14,978 nucleotides of DNA from Caldifarciminota bacterium (GTDB taxonomy: Bacteria > WOR-3 > Hydrothermia > UBA1063 > CAJXJZ01): contig JALTEL010000670.1 in NCBI GenBank assembly GCA_027073945.1, forward strand, positions 1-14,978. Reading direction: 5' to 3'. Every line of letters starts with the position of its first letter. Position 1 is the first letter of the stretch. This document shows positions 7,986 to 14,932 of the stretch, piece after piece. The notes under the pieces are model-generated. The model saw only the letters and a program-made list of their open reading frames with translations. It was not told the origin of the DNA and did not search any database. Both the position numbers and the translations under genes were made by a program.

Positions 7986-8834
7986 CGTTACAATAATTGT
8001 CCCTGCAACCACACTTACAATTCCCAGAATGCGAACAAGACTCAATTTCTCCTTTAAATGCTTCATGGAAAAAAATGCGCTGAAAAACGGAGAAGTTGAG
8101 GAAAGAGGTATCACAATATAAAGAGGCCCGATGGCTATTGCACTAAAAAACAAGTATATACTGATAAAATCTCCATTGATTCCTGCAAGGGCAACATTTA
8201 AAATATTCACCTTTTTTAACTCTCTATTTATATTTTTCCCAAATACAATGAAATTATAAGTCCATATAAAAATAGTTGCAAAAAAGGCCCGCATTGTAGA
8301 TAGCACAAGAGGAGATACATCCATGAGTGCAATTTTAAAAAGGAACACATTTATACCCCATAAAAAAGCCGTAATAAGGGCAAAGTATATCTTTTTTGTT
8401 GAACCTCTGTTTACAGTATTGCTTTTTAATACAGCGTAAATACCTATCAGTATCAAGAAAAATCCTAAAAAAGCCTTACCATTTGGGTAAACTTTATAGA
8501 ACAGGGCATCCAGTAAAATTGAAATCAGGGCATACGATTGAACGGTAGGGTGAGTAATGCTCACATCAATATAATGCATGGCTTTCATATAAAAATACCA
8601 TGCCAAAGAAGGTCCTGTTAATCCTGTTAGAACTGCTATTGATAATGCCCTTGAAGTTATGGTATTCCACCAATGCCACTTAACTAATGACATGAAAATG
8701 ATGAGTGCAATTGAAGCTGTTGCAAACTTCATGCCATTAATTATGGTCGGTTTTGCCACCTCCGCACTTCTTTTAAGTAATACAGGCGTCACTCCTGAGG
8801 TTACTGCCGATAATATTGCATAAAGTATGGCCAT
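7977..8834 (-). CDS. EamA/DMT-family membrane transporter
   Basis: A 285-residue integral membrane protein made of two EamA repeats, about residues 1-135 and 148-285, each with five hydrophobic segments, ten in all. The break between them is the polar stretch NTVNRGSTKK (139-148). This is the drug/metabolite transporter superfamily, inner-membrane exporters or exchangers of amino acids, metabolites or nucleotide sugars. EamA members cannot be given a substrate from sequence. The typical pattern is kept: a basic residue after the first helix (LLKRS) and WYFYMKAMHYID between helices 3 and 4. It starts 9 nt after a TATAAT box with no Shine-Dalgarno site, so its mRNA is probably leaderless. It converges on rmlB with overlapping 3' ends, and a role in sugar-nucleotide export cannot be claimed from that. 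Confidence 0.88.
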   Translation of the reverse strand: MAILYAILSAVTSGVTPVLLKRSAEVAKPTIINGMKFATASIALIIFMSLVKWHWWNTITSRALSIAVLTGLTGPSLAWYFYMKAMHYIDVSITHPTVQSYALISILLDALFYKVYPNGKAFLGFFLILIGIYAVLKSNTVNRGSTKKIYFALITAFLWGINVFLFKIALMDVSPLVLSTMRAFFATIFIWTYNFIVFGKNINRELKKVNILNVALAGINGDFISIYLFFSAIAIGPLYIVIPLSSTSPFFSAFFSMKHLKEKLSLVRILGIVSVVAGTIIVTLS

Positions 8835-8842
8835 CGTTGTAT

Positions 8843-8871
8843 ATTATACTGTTTCACACACGAACGAACAA
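8843..8871 (-). promoter_or_regulatory. Promoter of the EamA transporter gene (leaderless)
   Basis: On the minus strand, TTGTTC (8871-8866) and a perfect TATAAT (8848-8843) are separated by 17 bp. Transcription should begin near 8836, within a few bases of the ATG at 8834, leaving no room for a ribosome-binding site. Confidence 0.6.
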
Positions 8872-8915
8872 AAAGAGCTTACTCATAATCAATTCTGTTC
8901 TATAAACCGCATCAT

Positions 8916-8944
8916 TTTTTTGAGCGTACAAAATGCTTTATAAT
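8916..8944 (+). promoter_or_regulatory. Promoter of the GGDEF-ATPase-TPR gene (leaderless)
   Basis: A perfect TATAAT at 8939-8944 ends 7 bp before the ATG at 8952, which puts the predicted transcript start at the A of the start codon or one base before. The -35 is poor: a T-run at 8916-8921 at 17-bp spacing, or TTGAGC at 8920-8925 at only 13 bp. No Shine-Dalgarno site precedes the ATG. Confidence 0.5.
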
Positions 8945-8951
8945 AGATATC

Positions 8952-11900
8952 ATGCAGTACGAAACTCTTGTATATACAGATGAGCTCACGGGATTAAAGA
9001 ATAGAAGATTTCTCAACAAACTTAAAGAGCACGTAATACCAAGAATTAAGAAGAGCCCAGGATATTTTACCGTAGTAATGACGGATATCGACCACTTTAA
9101 AGATGTGAATGATACATACGGTCATTTAAAAGGGGATCAGGTTATAACAGGATTTGGGCAATATCTACAGAGCAGCCTGAGAAGAGAAGATTTTATAATA
9201 AGATACGGGGGCGATGAGTTTATTGTGATACAACCGGGATTGAATAGAAAAAATGCATATATAATATGGGAGAGAGTAATTAATCGGCTATCTAAAATGA
9301 GAATAGCAGATATAAAAATCGGCATAAGCGCAGGCATAGCCAGTTTTCCTGAAGACGGAGAAAACCTGATAGAACTAATTAAGGAAGCAGACACAGAACT
9401 ATATGCAGCTAAGAGAGCAGGACGTAACAGAATAGGCAAAAAGGTTGAAAAGAGGTTGAGGTTGGGAGAATGCGGATTTATTAATAGAAAAGAAGAAACC
9501 TATAAACTTTTATCATATGTAAATAGCAACGCTGCTATTGTAGTACGGGGAAATGCCGGAATCGGAAAAACCAGACTTATTAAAGAAGCCCTGAGCAGAA
9601 CACGGGAAAGGGAAATCATGTGGAGCGACTGTCTTCCGTTTAATATGAGCATTCCATATTATCCTCTGCGTGAATTGATAAAGTATAAAATTAAGCGAGC
9701 AGGAACACACTTCCTGGAGAAAATTCCCGAAGCATTTAGATTGGAATTGGAAAAGATTGTGCCTGATGCAGGCATGGGAACAGACATAAATAAATCAGAC
9801 AATATGCTTGATAGATATAGGCTCTATGAGGGCATAAAAAGAGTGCTTGCAGAAGGGAAAAATTCAAAAATACTGGTGATTGATAATACCCAATGGATAG
9901 ATTCAAACAGTCTTCAGGTTCTGGAATATATTATGAGAACATCCGGCAATATAGTGTATATATTCGCTTACAGAAAAGAGGAGATAGAGAAACAAGTTGA
10001 GAACTTTTTGGGGCAGGTAAGTCGTTATATAAGAGTAAAAGAACTGACACTCGCGCCACTTAAGCCAACTCACGTAAAAGAAATGGTGGAAACTTCAATA
10101 GGAGGAAAAAACTCTCACTTATCGGAATTTATTGCCAAGAAAAGCGGTGGAACTCCTTTTTATGTAGAAGAATTGATCAGAGAATTATATGAACAGGGGT
10201 TTTTGAGAGTGGAAAATGGCGACTGGAGATTCGAAGAACCAGCAAAGTATATAACGCCGCGGGGTATTGAGGATGTGATAGAACGGAAGTTTAAGCAATT
10301 ACCCAGAGAAGAACAAAATCTCATGAAATTTGCAAGTGTTGCAGGTGAAGTGAACATCACATTACTTGAGAACCTAATGCAGTACAATGAAGGGCACATA
10401 ATAGGACTTATTGAAAGTTGTATAAAAAGCGGGTTATTAAAAGGACAGGAAAACAATATAAAATTTGCGGATGAAATAACAAGAGAGGTCATACAGAACA
10501 GACATGTCGGCAACATCCGGGCCAGGTCAATACACAAGAAAGTAGGGGAGTGGCTTGAATTTACTTATAAAGATAACTTAACTCAAATTGCAGAAAGATT
10601 ATTTTACCATTTCAATGAATCCGGTGTATGGTATAATTGTGCCAAATATGCCACTATGGCGGGTGATAACGCAAAAGAGATATATGCTAATAATGCTGCA
10701 ATTGATTACTATACAGACGCTATAAAATGTCTTAATATGTGTGATAATCCAGATGTTAAAAAAGATATTTTACGCTGTTTAATGAACAGGGCTTCTGTAC
10801 TGAAACTTACCGGGAAATATGATAAGGCTTTGCAAGATATTGAAGCAGCGCTGGAAATTGCCAGAGAAACAGGGGATAAGATACAGGAGGCCAAATGTTT
10901 CAGCTCACTTTCCGATGTACACGTTGCTTCATGTGACTTTAGAAAAGAACTAAAAGAGGCAAAAACCGCTTATGGAATATACAGAAAAACAGGCAACATC
11001 CAGGGAATGGTGTCCGCCTTGAATCTTATAGGTGTTGCATACTACAACATGGGAGAATTTAAAAATGCTATAAAATACTTCGAACAGTCCCTGGAACTTA
11101 ATAAAAAGATTAACAGCTTAATTGACAAATCCGGAAGCTTTAACAATCTTGCTACAATTTACAGTGAATACCAGGACTTTGATAAAGCTCTTGCATATTT
11201 TAAAAAAGCTTTACGTATACGAAGGAAAATGCATCATAAAGAAGGAGTGGGTGGAACGTTGAATAATATAGGAATACTATTCGGGAATTTAGGCAAACAG
11301 AAAAAAGCGTTAAAGTATTATAGAGATTCCTTGAAAGTAGTCAGGGAGATAGGAAATATAGAAGGAGAAGTAACCACACTCCTTAATATAGGAGTTGCTT
11401 ATGAAGAATTGAACAAGTATAAGAAGGCTTTTGAATATTATAACACGGCATTAAAACTTGCGAGAGATATAAACCTTAAGCATATTGAGTATATTATAAT
11501 AATCGATATTGGAATATTGTATAAGATCCTCGGTAATTACGACAAATCTCTGGAGTATTGCAGAAATTCCCTGAAAACTGCCACAAAAATCCAGGATAAA
11601 AAGGGCCAGATAACCACGCAATATTGCATTGCCGATGTATTTCTTGAACTTGGGGAATACCAGCAAGCGCTTAAGCATTTTTCATACACTTATGAAACTT
11701 CAAAAAAGATGGGCGAAAGGGATGTCATAATTATCAGCCTTTTGGCAATAGGAAGGGCATATACGGAAATGGGAAATTATGAAAATGCACATTTATATTA
11801 TGACAAAGCTGAGCATGCCGCCACCAATTTCCACATATATGATATTCCAATCCTTATTGGCAGGGCAAATCTGAATCTCGCAGAAGGGAACCTGCAAAAA

Positions 11901-12233
11901 GCCGGTTTTCTTGTAAAAAAGATTCAAAAAATGCTTGAGGAAGACCATCCTCCCTCCTTGATTGCAAACTCTTATTTTACAATCGCAAAGTACAATTTGA
12001 AAAAAGGCAAATATAAAAACGCTGAAGAGAACTTCAATATGGCAAGGAAAATTTATAGAAAATTAGGTCTCAAGAAAAACCTTGGCGAGGTGTACTACTA
12101 TCTTGCGCTCATGTTCAAGCAAACAGGTAATAAAACTGAGAATGTGAAAAATTTTGAGAAGGCTATAGCGATATTCAAAGAGCTTAAAACTACAAAATGG
12201 TTGGATAAAGTACAAACAAACGCTGTATATTAA
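8952..12233 (+). CDS. GGDEF diguanylate cyclase fused to STAND-type ATPase and TPR array
   Basis: A 1,093-residue cytosolic signalling protein with no membrane segment. Residues 8-163 are a GGDEF domain making c-di-GMP from GTP: metal-binding DID (45-47), intact GGDEF (86-90) and the inhibitory RxxD site (Arg77-Asp80) exactly five residues upstream. Residues 175-560 are a STAND/AAA_16-type ATPase with Walker A GNAGIGKT (200-207), Walker B ILVIDNTQW (307-315), where Asn follows the metal-binding Asp, and the downstream SGGTPFYVEELI motif (398-409). About twelve TPR-like repeats of near 40 residues fill 566-1085. No C-terminal DNA-binding domain is seen. By family logic the TPRs sense a partner or ligand, the ATPase acts as switch, and the cyclase is output. 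The layout parallels the class III nucleotide cyclase-ATPase-TPR proteins with the cyclase exchanged. Its 3' end stops 9 bp from the convergent tetR. Confidence 0.92.
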   Translation: MQYETLVYTDELTGLKNRRFLNKLKEHVIPRIKKSPGYFTVVMTDIDHFKDVNDTYGHLKGDQVITGFGQYLQSSLRREDFIIRYGGDEFIVIQPGLNRKNAYIIWERVINRLSKMRIADIKIGISAGIASFPEDGENLIELIKEADTELYAAKRAGRNRIGKKVEKRLRLGECGFINRKEETYKLLSYVNSNAAIVVRGNAGIGKTRLIKEALSRTREREIMWSDCLPFNMSIPYYPLRELIKYKIKRAGTHFLEKIPEAFRLELEKIVPDAGMGTDINKSDNMLDRYRLYEGIKRVLAEGKNSKILVIDNTQWIDSNSLQVLEYIMRTSGNIVYIFAYRKEEIEKQVENFLGQVSRYIRVKELTLAPLKPTHVKEMVETSIGGKNSHLSEFIAKKSGGTPFYVEELIRELYEQGFLRVENGDWRFEEPAKYITPRGIEDVIERKFKQLPREEQNLMKFASVAGEVNITLLENLMQYNEGHIIGLIESCIKSGLLKGQENNIKFADEITREVIQNRHVGNIRARSIHKKVGEWLEFTYKDNLTQIAERLFYHFNESGVWYNCAKYATMAGDNAKEIYANNAAIDYYTDAIKCLNMCDNPDVKKDILRCLMNRASVLKLTGKYDKALQDIEAALEIARETGDKIQEAKCFSSLSDVHVASCDFRKELKEAKTAYGIYRKTGNIQGMVSALNLIGVAYYNMGEFKNAIKYFEQSLELNKKINSLIDKSGSFNNLATIYSEYQDFDKALAYFKKALRIRRKMHHKEGVGGTLNNIGILFGNLGKQKKALKYYRDSLKVVREIGNIEGEVTTLLNIGVAYEELNKYKKAFEYYNTALKLARDINLKHIEYIIIIDIGILYKILGNYDKSLEYCRNSLKTATKIQDKKGQITTQYCIADVFLELGEYQQALKHFSYTYETSKKMGERDVIIISLLAIGRAYTEMGNYENAHLYYDKAEHAATNFHIYDIPILIGRANLNLAEGNLQKAGFLVKKIQKMLEEDHPPSLIANSYFTIAKYNLKKGKYKNAEENFNMARKIYRKLGLKKNLGEVYYYLALMFKQTGNKTENVKNFEKAIAIFKELKTTKWLDKVQTNAVY

Positions 12234-12242
12234 GCCCTTAAA

Positions 12243-12851
12243 TCACCTTTTATTCTTTATACCGTAGAACAACACTGCTGCAAGACTGTTCACTTTACGA
12301 TTTATGTCTGCAGGGGAATCTGTTTCAAGCAGGGTGGATTCAAGACCCTTTATGGCTGTATATATACCAAGAGAAAGTGTATGCACATCTTCTATTGCAA
12401 AAATTCCTTCCTGAATTCCTTTCTTTAGTATATCCTCTATAATTTGTACTTCCTCTTTGAATATATTTTCTTTTTCTCTCTCAACAAAATCAAAACTGCT
12501 GAAATATTCATTACTTATTATCATGGAGATATTGGGATAGTTCCTGAAAATCTTGATTCTTGTTGTGGCAAGTAATTTTAATTTATCTTCCACACCCTGC
12601 ACTGCATTTATCCTTTTTTTAAGAGATTTTATAAAATCATTTCTCTCCCTGCGTACTATCCTGCTGAAAATATCTTCTTTGCCTGTGAAATAATAATATA
12701 AGGTGGCCTTTCCCATTCCGCTTTCTCTTGCAATATCATTAAGAGTTGTTTTAAAAAAACCGTATTTTTTGAACAATTTTAAGGCAACTTCAATTATTGC
12801 CTGTTCTTTTTTTTGCCTCTTGTCACCTGACCCCAACCTGCGCGATTTCAT
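12243..12851 (-). CDS. TetR/AcrR-family transcriptional regulator
   Basis: A 202-residue regulator. The N-terminal three-helix DNA-binding domain spans about residues 14-62; its helix-turn-helix, TLNDIARESGMGKATLYYYF (37-56), is the TetR signature, with Lys60 in the FTGKED continuation. The C-terminal part (70-202) is all helical and variable, as expected of the ligand-binding and dimer domain; I cannot name the ligand. The ATG overlaps the stop of the upstream GAF-GGDEF gene as ATGA, so the two are co-translated. Members often repress their own operon, but no clear inverted-repeat operator was found next to the tRNA promoter. The basic N-terminal tail (MKSRRLGSGDKRQKKEQ) is rather long but ordinary. 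Its start is fixed by the overlap. Confidence 0.9.
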   Translation of the reverse strand: MKSRRLGSGDKRQKKEQAIIEVALKLFKKYGFFKTTLNDIARESGMGKATLYYYFTGKEDIFSRIVRRERNDFIKSLKKRINAVQGVEDKLKLLATTRIKIFRNYPNISMIISNEYFSSFDFVEREKENIFKEEVQIIEDILKKGIQEGIFAIEDVHTLSLGIYTAIKGLESTLLETDSPADINRKVNSLAAVLFYGIKNKR

Positions 12852-14554
12852 ACAATGGTAATTCCTTTACCCTGATTTTTGGCTCTGTACAGATTGCTAT
12901 CAGCCTTTTTTATAAGTTGTGAAAGGGTTTCGACATTGTCCGAAAAGCTCGCCACACCGGCAGAAAAAAACAGAGTATTGTTAGAGGCAACAAAAAATGA
13001 TTTTCTAATCCTATCAATTATCTGCACCGATACTTCAGCCTTTGTATGAGGAAAGACAACAAATATTTCATCTCCGCCATATCTTATGGGTATATCCATT
13101 TTCCTGATATCATCCAATATGATTTTCCCCAATAGTTTAAGTATATCATCGCCTTTTTGATGCCCGTAAGTATCATTGTAACCCTTAAACCCGTCAATGT
13201 CCAGCATACATACCGTGAGCCTTCCCCCCTCTCTTTTTTCTCCTTCAATAAGCTTTGGAACAATTGCTTCCATATACCTTCTGTTATACAACCCGGTAAG
13301 AGGGTCTATAAGCGAAAACCTTTCCTTTTCTTCATAATTAAGCGATCTCTGGAGTGCAAGAGATATAATGTCAGCTACAGATTTAAGGATTTCAATGTCC
13401 TTTTCGGAAAAAGCATTGAACTCATCGCTGGTAACGTCAAAAACACCAACGGTTTGCCTTCCAATTTTCAGGGGTATTGCAATTTCACTTTTTATATCCT
13501 TTCCTCCAAAAATGTATTTTTCGTCTCTTATAACATCCTGAGCATAGTAAACCTCACCTGACAGATAAACGTAAGGTGTAATACCCTTTTGGTATATACT
13601 GATTCCTTCGACAGGCAGGAAATTTCCCTTATACCCACACTGCGCCTTTATAAACAATTTATCTCCCTTTTTTAAAAGTATGGCAAGATGGTGAAGAACA
13701 AGTTGAGTTTTCAGCATTAGAAGAATTTCTTCTATGGCTTTATTGTCAAATTTCTCTTTATTGGCAACAAGTCTGGAAATATTATTGAGCAGGTTTATTT
13801 TGCTTATAGTTTCTTTGTAGTAATTGGTAACTATGATTCTGTAAATAGGATGAACAGCTGTTTTAATAAACCTCTCAAAAAATTTTATTTCCACGTTTGT
13901 AAAGTCTATTTTCGATTTACTATTCAAATATAAAAGCGCTATGATTTTACCATTGGCGATAAGAGGGATTCCGATAATAGTCCTTCTTTTCTTGTTCAAT
14001 ACCTCTGGATTGGGATTCACGAGTTGAAAAGAATCTTTGATGTATATTAACTTTCTTTCTTCAATTATCACCCCGGAAATTCCCTCATGCAATCTTGCAC
14101 TGCTTTTATACTCCTCTAACTTCTTGGAATTTTTGTCCATTCTAAAAGCCTTTTCTATCTTCTTTTGTTCTTCATCAATGATAATCAGACTTGCCTCGTC
14201 CATTTTGGAAAAATAAAGCATCCCCTTAAGTAATAATCCTACAATATCTTCAATGGCCTCTGACTGCACTATTGTATTCACAAACTCGGCGGTATAAATA
14301 ACATTATTATATATAAAATGCCATATTTGCTCTATGTACTCATCAATCCCGATATTATCATCTTTCTTAAGAGTCACAATAAGGGTGGCATTTCTGAAGT
14401 TACGGTCAACAACGGGGAATTTCATAATATACTGGTTTTTTTCCTCTTTTATAGTAAATCTCTCTGTTTTTCTCCGTTGAACTTCGTATCCTTTTACAAC
14501 GGGGATCTCATTGAGATTTTGTAGTAATTCTGTAAATTCTATATTGGCTTTCAT
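12848..14554 (-). CDS. GAF-GAF-GGDEF diguanylate cyclase
   Basis: A 568-residue cytosolic protein. Residues 1-90 are an unassigned N-terminal region. Two GAF-like sensor domains lie at about 92-245 and 258-405; the second has the typical IAIPLKIGRQTVGVFDV core (358-374). The GGDEF domain occupies 411-568, with LTGLYNRRYM (419-428), metal-binding DID (452-454), GGDEI (493-497, Ile in place of the last Phe, usually tolerated) and the RxxD inhibitory site Arg484-Asp487 five residues upstream. It should make c-di-GMP under control of a small ligand or redox cue. The frame stays open upstream to 14614, but that would translate the tRNA gene, so the ATG at 14554, 8 nt after the tRNA 3' end, is preferred. 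No Shine-Dalgarno site fits. It is followed by tetR in an ATGA overlap. Confidence 0.88.
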   Translation of the reverse strand: MKANIEFTELLQNLNEIPVVKGYEVQRRKTERFTIKEEKNQYIMKFPVVDRNFRNATLIVTLKKDDNIGIDEYIEQIWHFIYNNVIYTAEFVNTIVQSEAIEDIVGLLLKGMLYFSKMDEASLIIIDEEQKKIEKAFRMDKNSKKLEEYKSSARLHEGISGVIIEERKLIYIKDSFQLVNPNPEVLNKKRRTIIGIPLIANGKIIALLYLNSKSKIDFTNVEIKFFERFIKTAVHPIYRIIVTNYYKETISKINLLNNISRLVANKEKFDNKAIEEILLMLKTQLVLHHLAILLKKGDKLFIKAQCGYKGNFLPVEGISIYQKGITPYVYLSGEVYYAQDVIRDEKYIFGGKDIKSEIAIPLKIGRQTVGVFDVTSDEFNAFSEKDIEILKSVADIISLALQRSLNYEEKERFSLIDPLTGLYNRRYMEAIVPKLIEGEKREGGRLTVCMLDIDGFKGYNDTYGHQKGDDILKLLGKIILDDIRKMDIPIRYGGDEIFVVFPHTKAEVSVQIIDRIRKSFFVASNNTLFFSAGVASFSDNVETLSQLIKKADSNLYRAKNQGKGITIV

Positions 14555-14562
14555 GTAAAATA

Positions 14563-14646
14563 TGCCGAGGGCGGGACTTGAACCCGCACAGGATCGCTCC
14601 CACATGGCCCTCAACCATGCGCGTCTGCCTATTCCGCCACCTCGGC
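14563..14646 (-). tRNA. tRNA-Leu (anticodon GAG)
   Basis: The minus strand folds into a complete 84-nt class II tRNA. It has acceptor stem GCCGAGG/CCUCGGC with discriminator A, a D arm GCG...CGC, anticodon stem CAUGG/CCAUG with loop UUGAGGG, a long variable arm typical of Leu (GGGA-GCGA-UCCU), and T arm GCGGG/CCCGC with loop UUCAAGU. The anticodon GAG (plus-strand bases 14610-14612) reads CUC and CUU leucine codons. CCA is not encoded, so it must be added after transcription. The diguanylate cyclase gene starts 8 nt downstream on the same strand, which implies a shared transcript. Confidence 0.97.
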
Positions 14647-14661
14647 CTCTTATAGATTAAA

Positions 14662-14690
14662 AGTTTAAAGCAAAAAAAGTGGAAAATCAA
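14662..14690 (-). promoter_or_regulatory. Possible promoter of the tRNA-Leu / GGDEF / tetR operon
   Basis: On the minus strand, TTGATT (14690-14685) and TAAACT (14667-14662) stand 17 bp apart, each matching four of six consensus bases. The start would fall about 9 nt before the mature tRNA 5' end. Other AT-rich hexamers nearby (TTTAAT at 14661-14656) could serve instead. Confidence 0.35.
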
Positions 14691-14763
14691 ACATTGATAA
14701 GGTATATACCATAAAAGGCAAAAATGCACTGATGCCAGAACTCATTACCTCAGGAGAAAAACT

Positions 14764-14811
14764 ATGAGAAACAGAAAATATCAACTTACAAGGGACAATA
14801 TTCACGTGTAG
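14764..14811 (+). CDS. Possible 15-codon leader peptide (speculative)
   Basis: The ORF MRNRKYQLTRDNIHV follows a CAGGAG ribosome-binding site (14751-14756) at 7-nt spacing. Three of its 15 residues are arginine, encoded AGA, AGA and AGG. It lies upstream of the right-edge gene, but a good promoter at 14881-14909 sits between them, and no clear promoter was found ahead of it. An ORF this short can arise by chance in any intergenic region. Confidence 0.2.
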   Translation: MRNRKYQLTRDNIHV

Positions 14812-14880
14812 TTCCTTCCTCCATATAAATGGAAAAATACACCCTTTACTTATAAATTTTTAGTGAGCCAGGCCGGAGAA

Positions 14881-14909
14881 TTGGTTATACAGAGAATTTG
14901 CCTTATAAT
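14881..14909 (+). promoter_or_regulatory. Promoter of the right-edge gene
   Basis: TTGGTT (14881-14886) and a perfect TATAAT (14904-14909) are separated by 17 bp. The predicted start near 14916 would give a leader of about 17 nt that includes the Shine-Dalgarno site at 14923-14928. Confidence 0.6.
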
Positions 14910-14922
14910 TAAACAACTAACA

Positions 14923-14928
14923 GGGAGG
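14923..14928 (+). promoter_or_regulatory. Shine-Dalgarno site of the right-edge gene
   Basis: GGGAGG lies 4 nt before the ATG at 14933. It is a strong site and supports translation of the gene running off the window, in contrast to the leaderless starts at 8834 and 8952. Confidence 0.75.
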
Positions 14929-14932
14929 AAAA

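Larger units (their letters stand above)
14647..14932. other. Intergenic region between divergent tRNA-Leu and the right-edge gene
   Basis: This 286-bp stretch holds the presumed tRNA promoter on the minus strand and a good promoter for the right-edge gene on the plus strand. It also contains a perfect 10-bp palindrome GGTATATACC (14701-14710), a possible 15-codon ORF (14764-14811) and a pyrimidine tract TTCCTCC (14816-14822). I see no structured RNA gene, terminator or longer repeat in it. Confidence 0.6.

Noticed and set aside
8920..8944. TTGAGC and TATAAT as a paired promoter for the GGDEF-ATPase-TPR gene
   Set aside because: The spacer is only 13 bp, too short for sigma70; the -10 box is kept but this -35 is not.
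10650..12210. Tandem DNA repeats in the second half of the large GGDEF gene
   Set aside because: The periodicity of roughly 40 codons is at protein level (TPR motifs); the DNA copies are too diverged to count as a nucleotide repeat or CRISPR.
13157..13561. A 134-residue plus-strand reading frame
   Set aside because: It is antisense to the catalytic GGDEF and GAF coding sequence, and the product shows no domain.
14555..14614. Longer N-terminus for the GAF-GAF-GGDEF protein, starting at 14614
   Set aside because: The extra 20 codons would be read through the 3' half of a well-formed tRNA-Leu, and they match no part of a GAF or GGDEF protein.
14701..14710. Perfect palindrome GGTATATACC as an operator for the TetR protein
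   Set aside because: It is only 10 bp, its flanks do not extend the symmetry, and it has no second copy near the other promoters, so it cannot be distinguished from chance.
14508..14729. A 73-residue minus-strand reading frame spanning the tRNA
   Set aside because: Its residues are largely translated tRNA sequence plus out-of-frame cyclase sequence, so it is a shadow.
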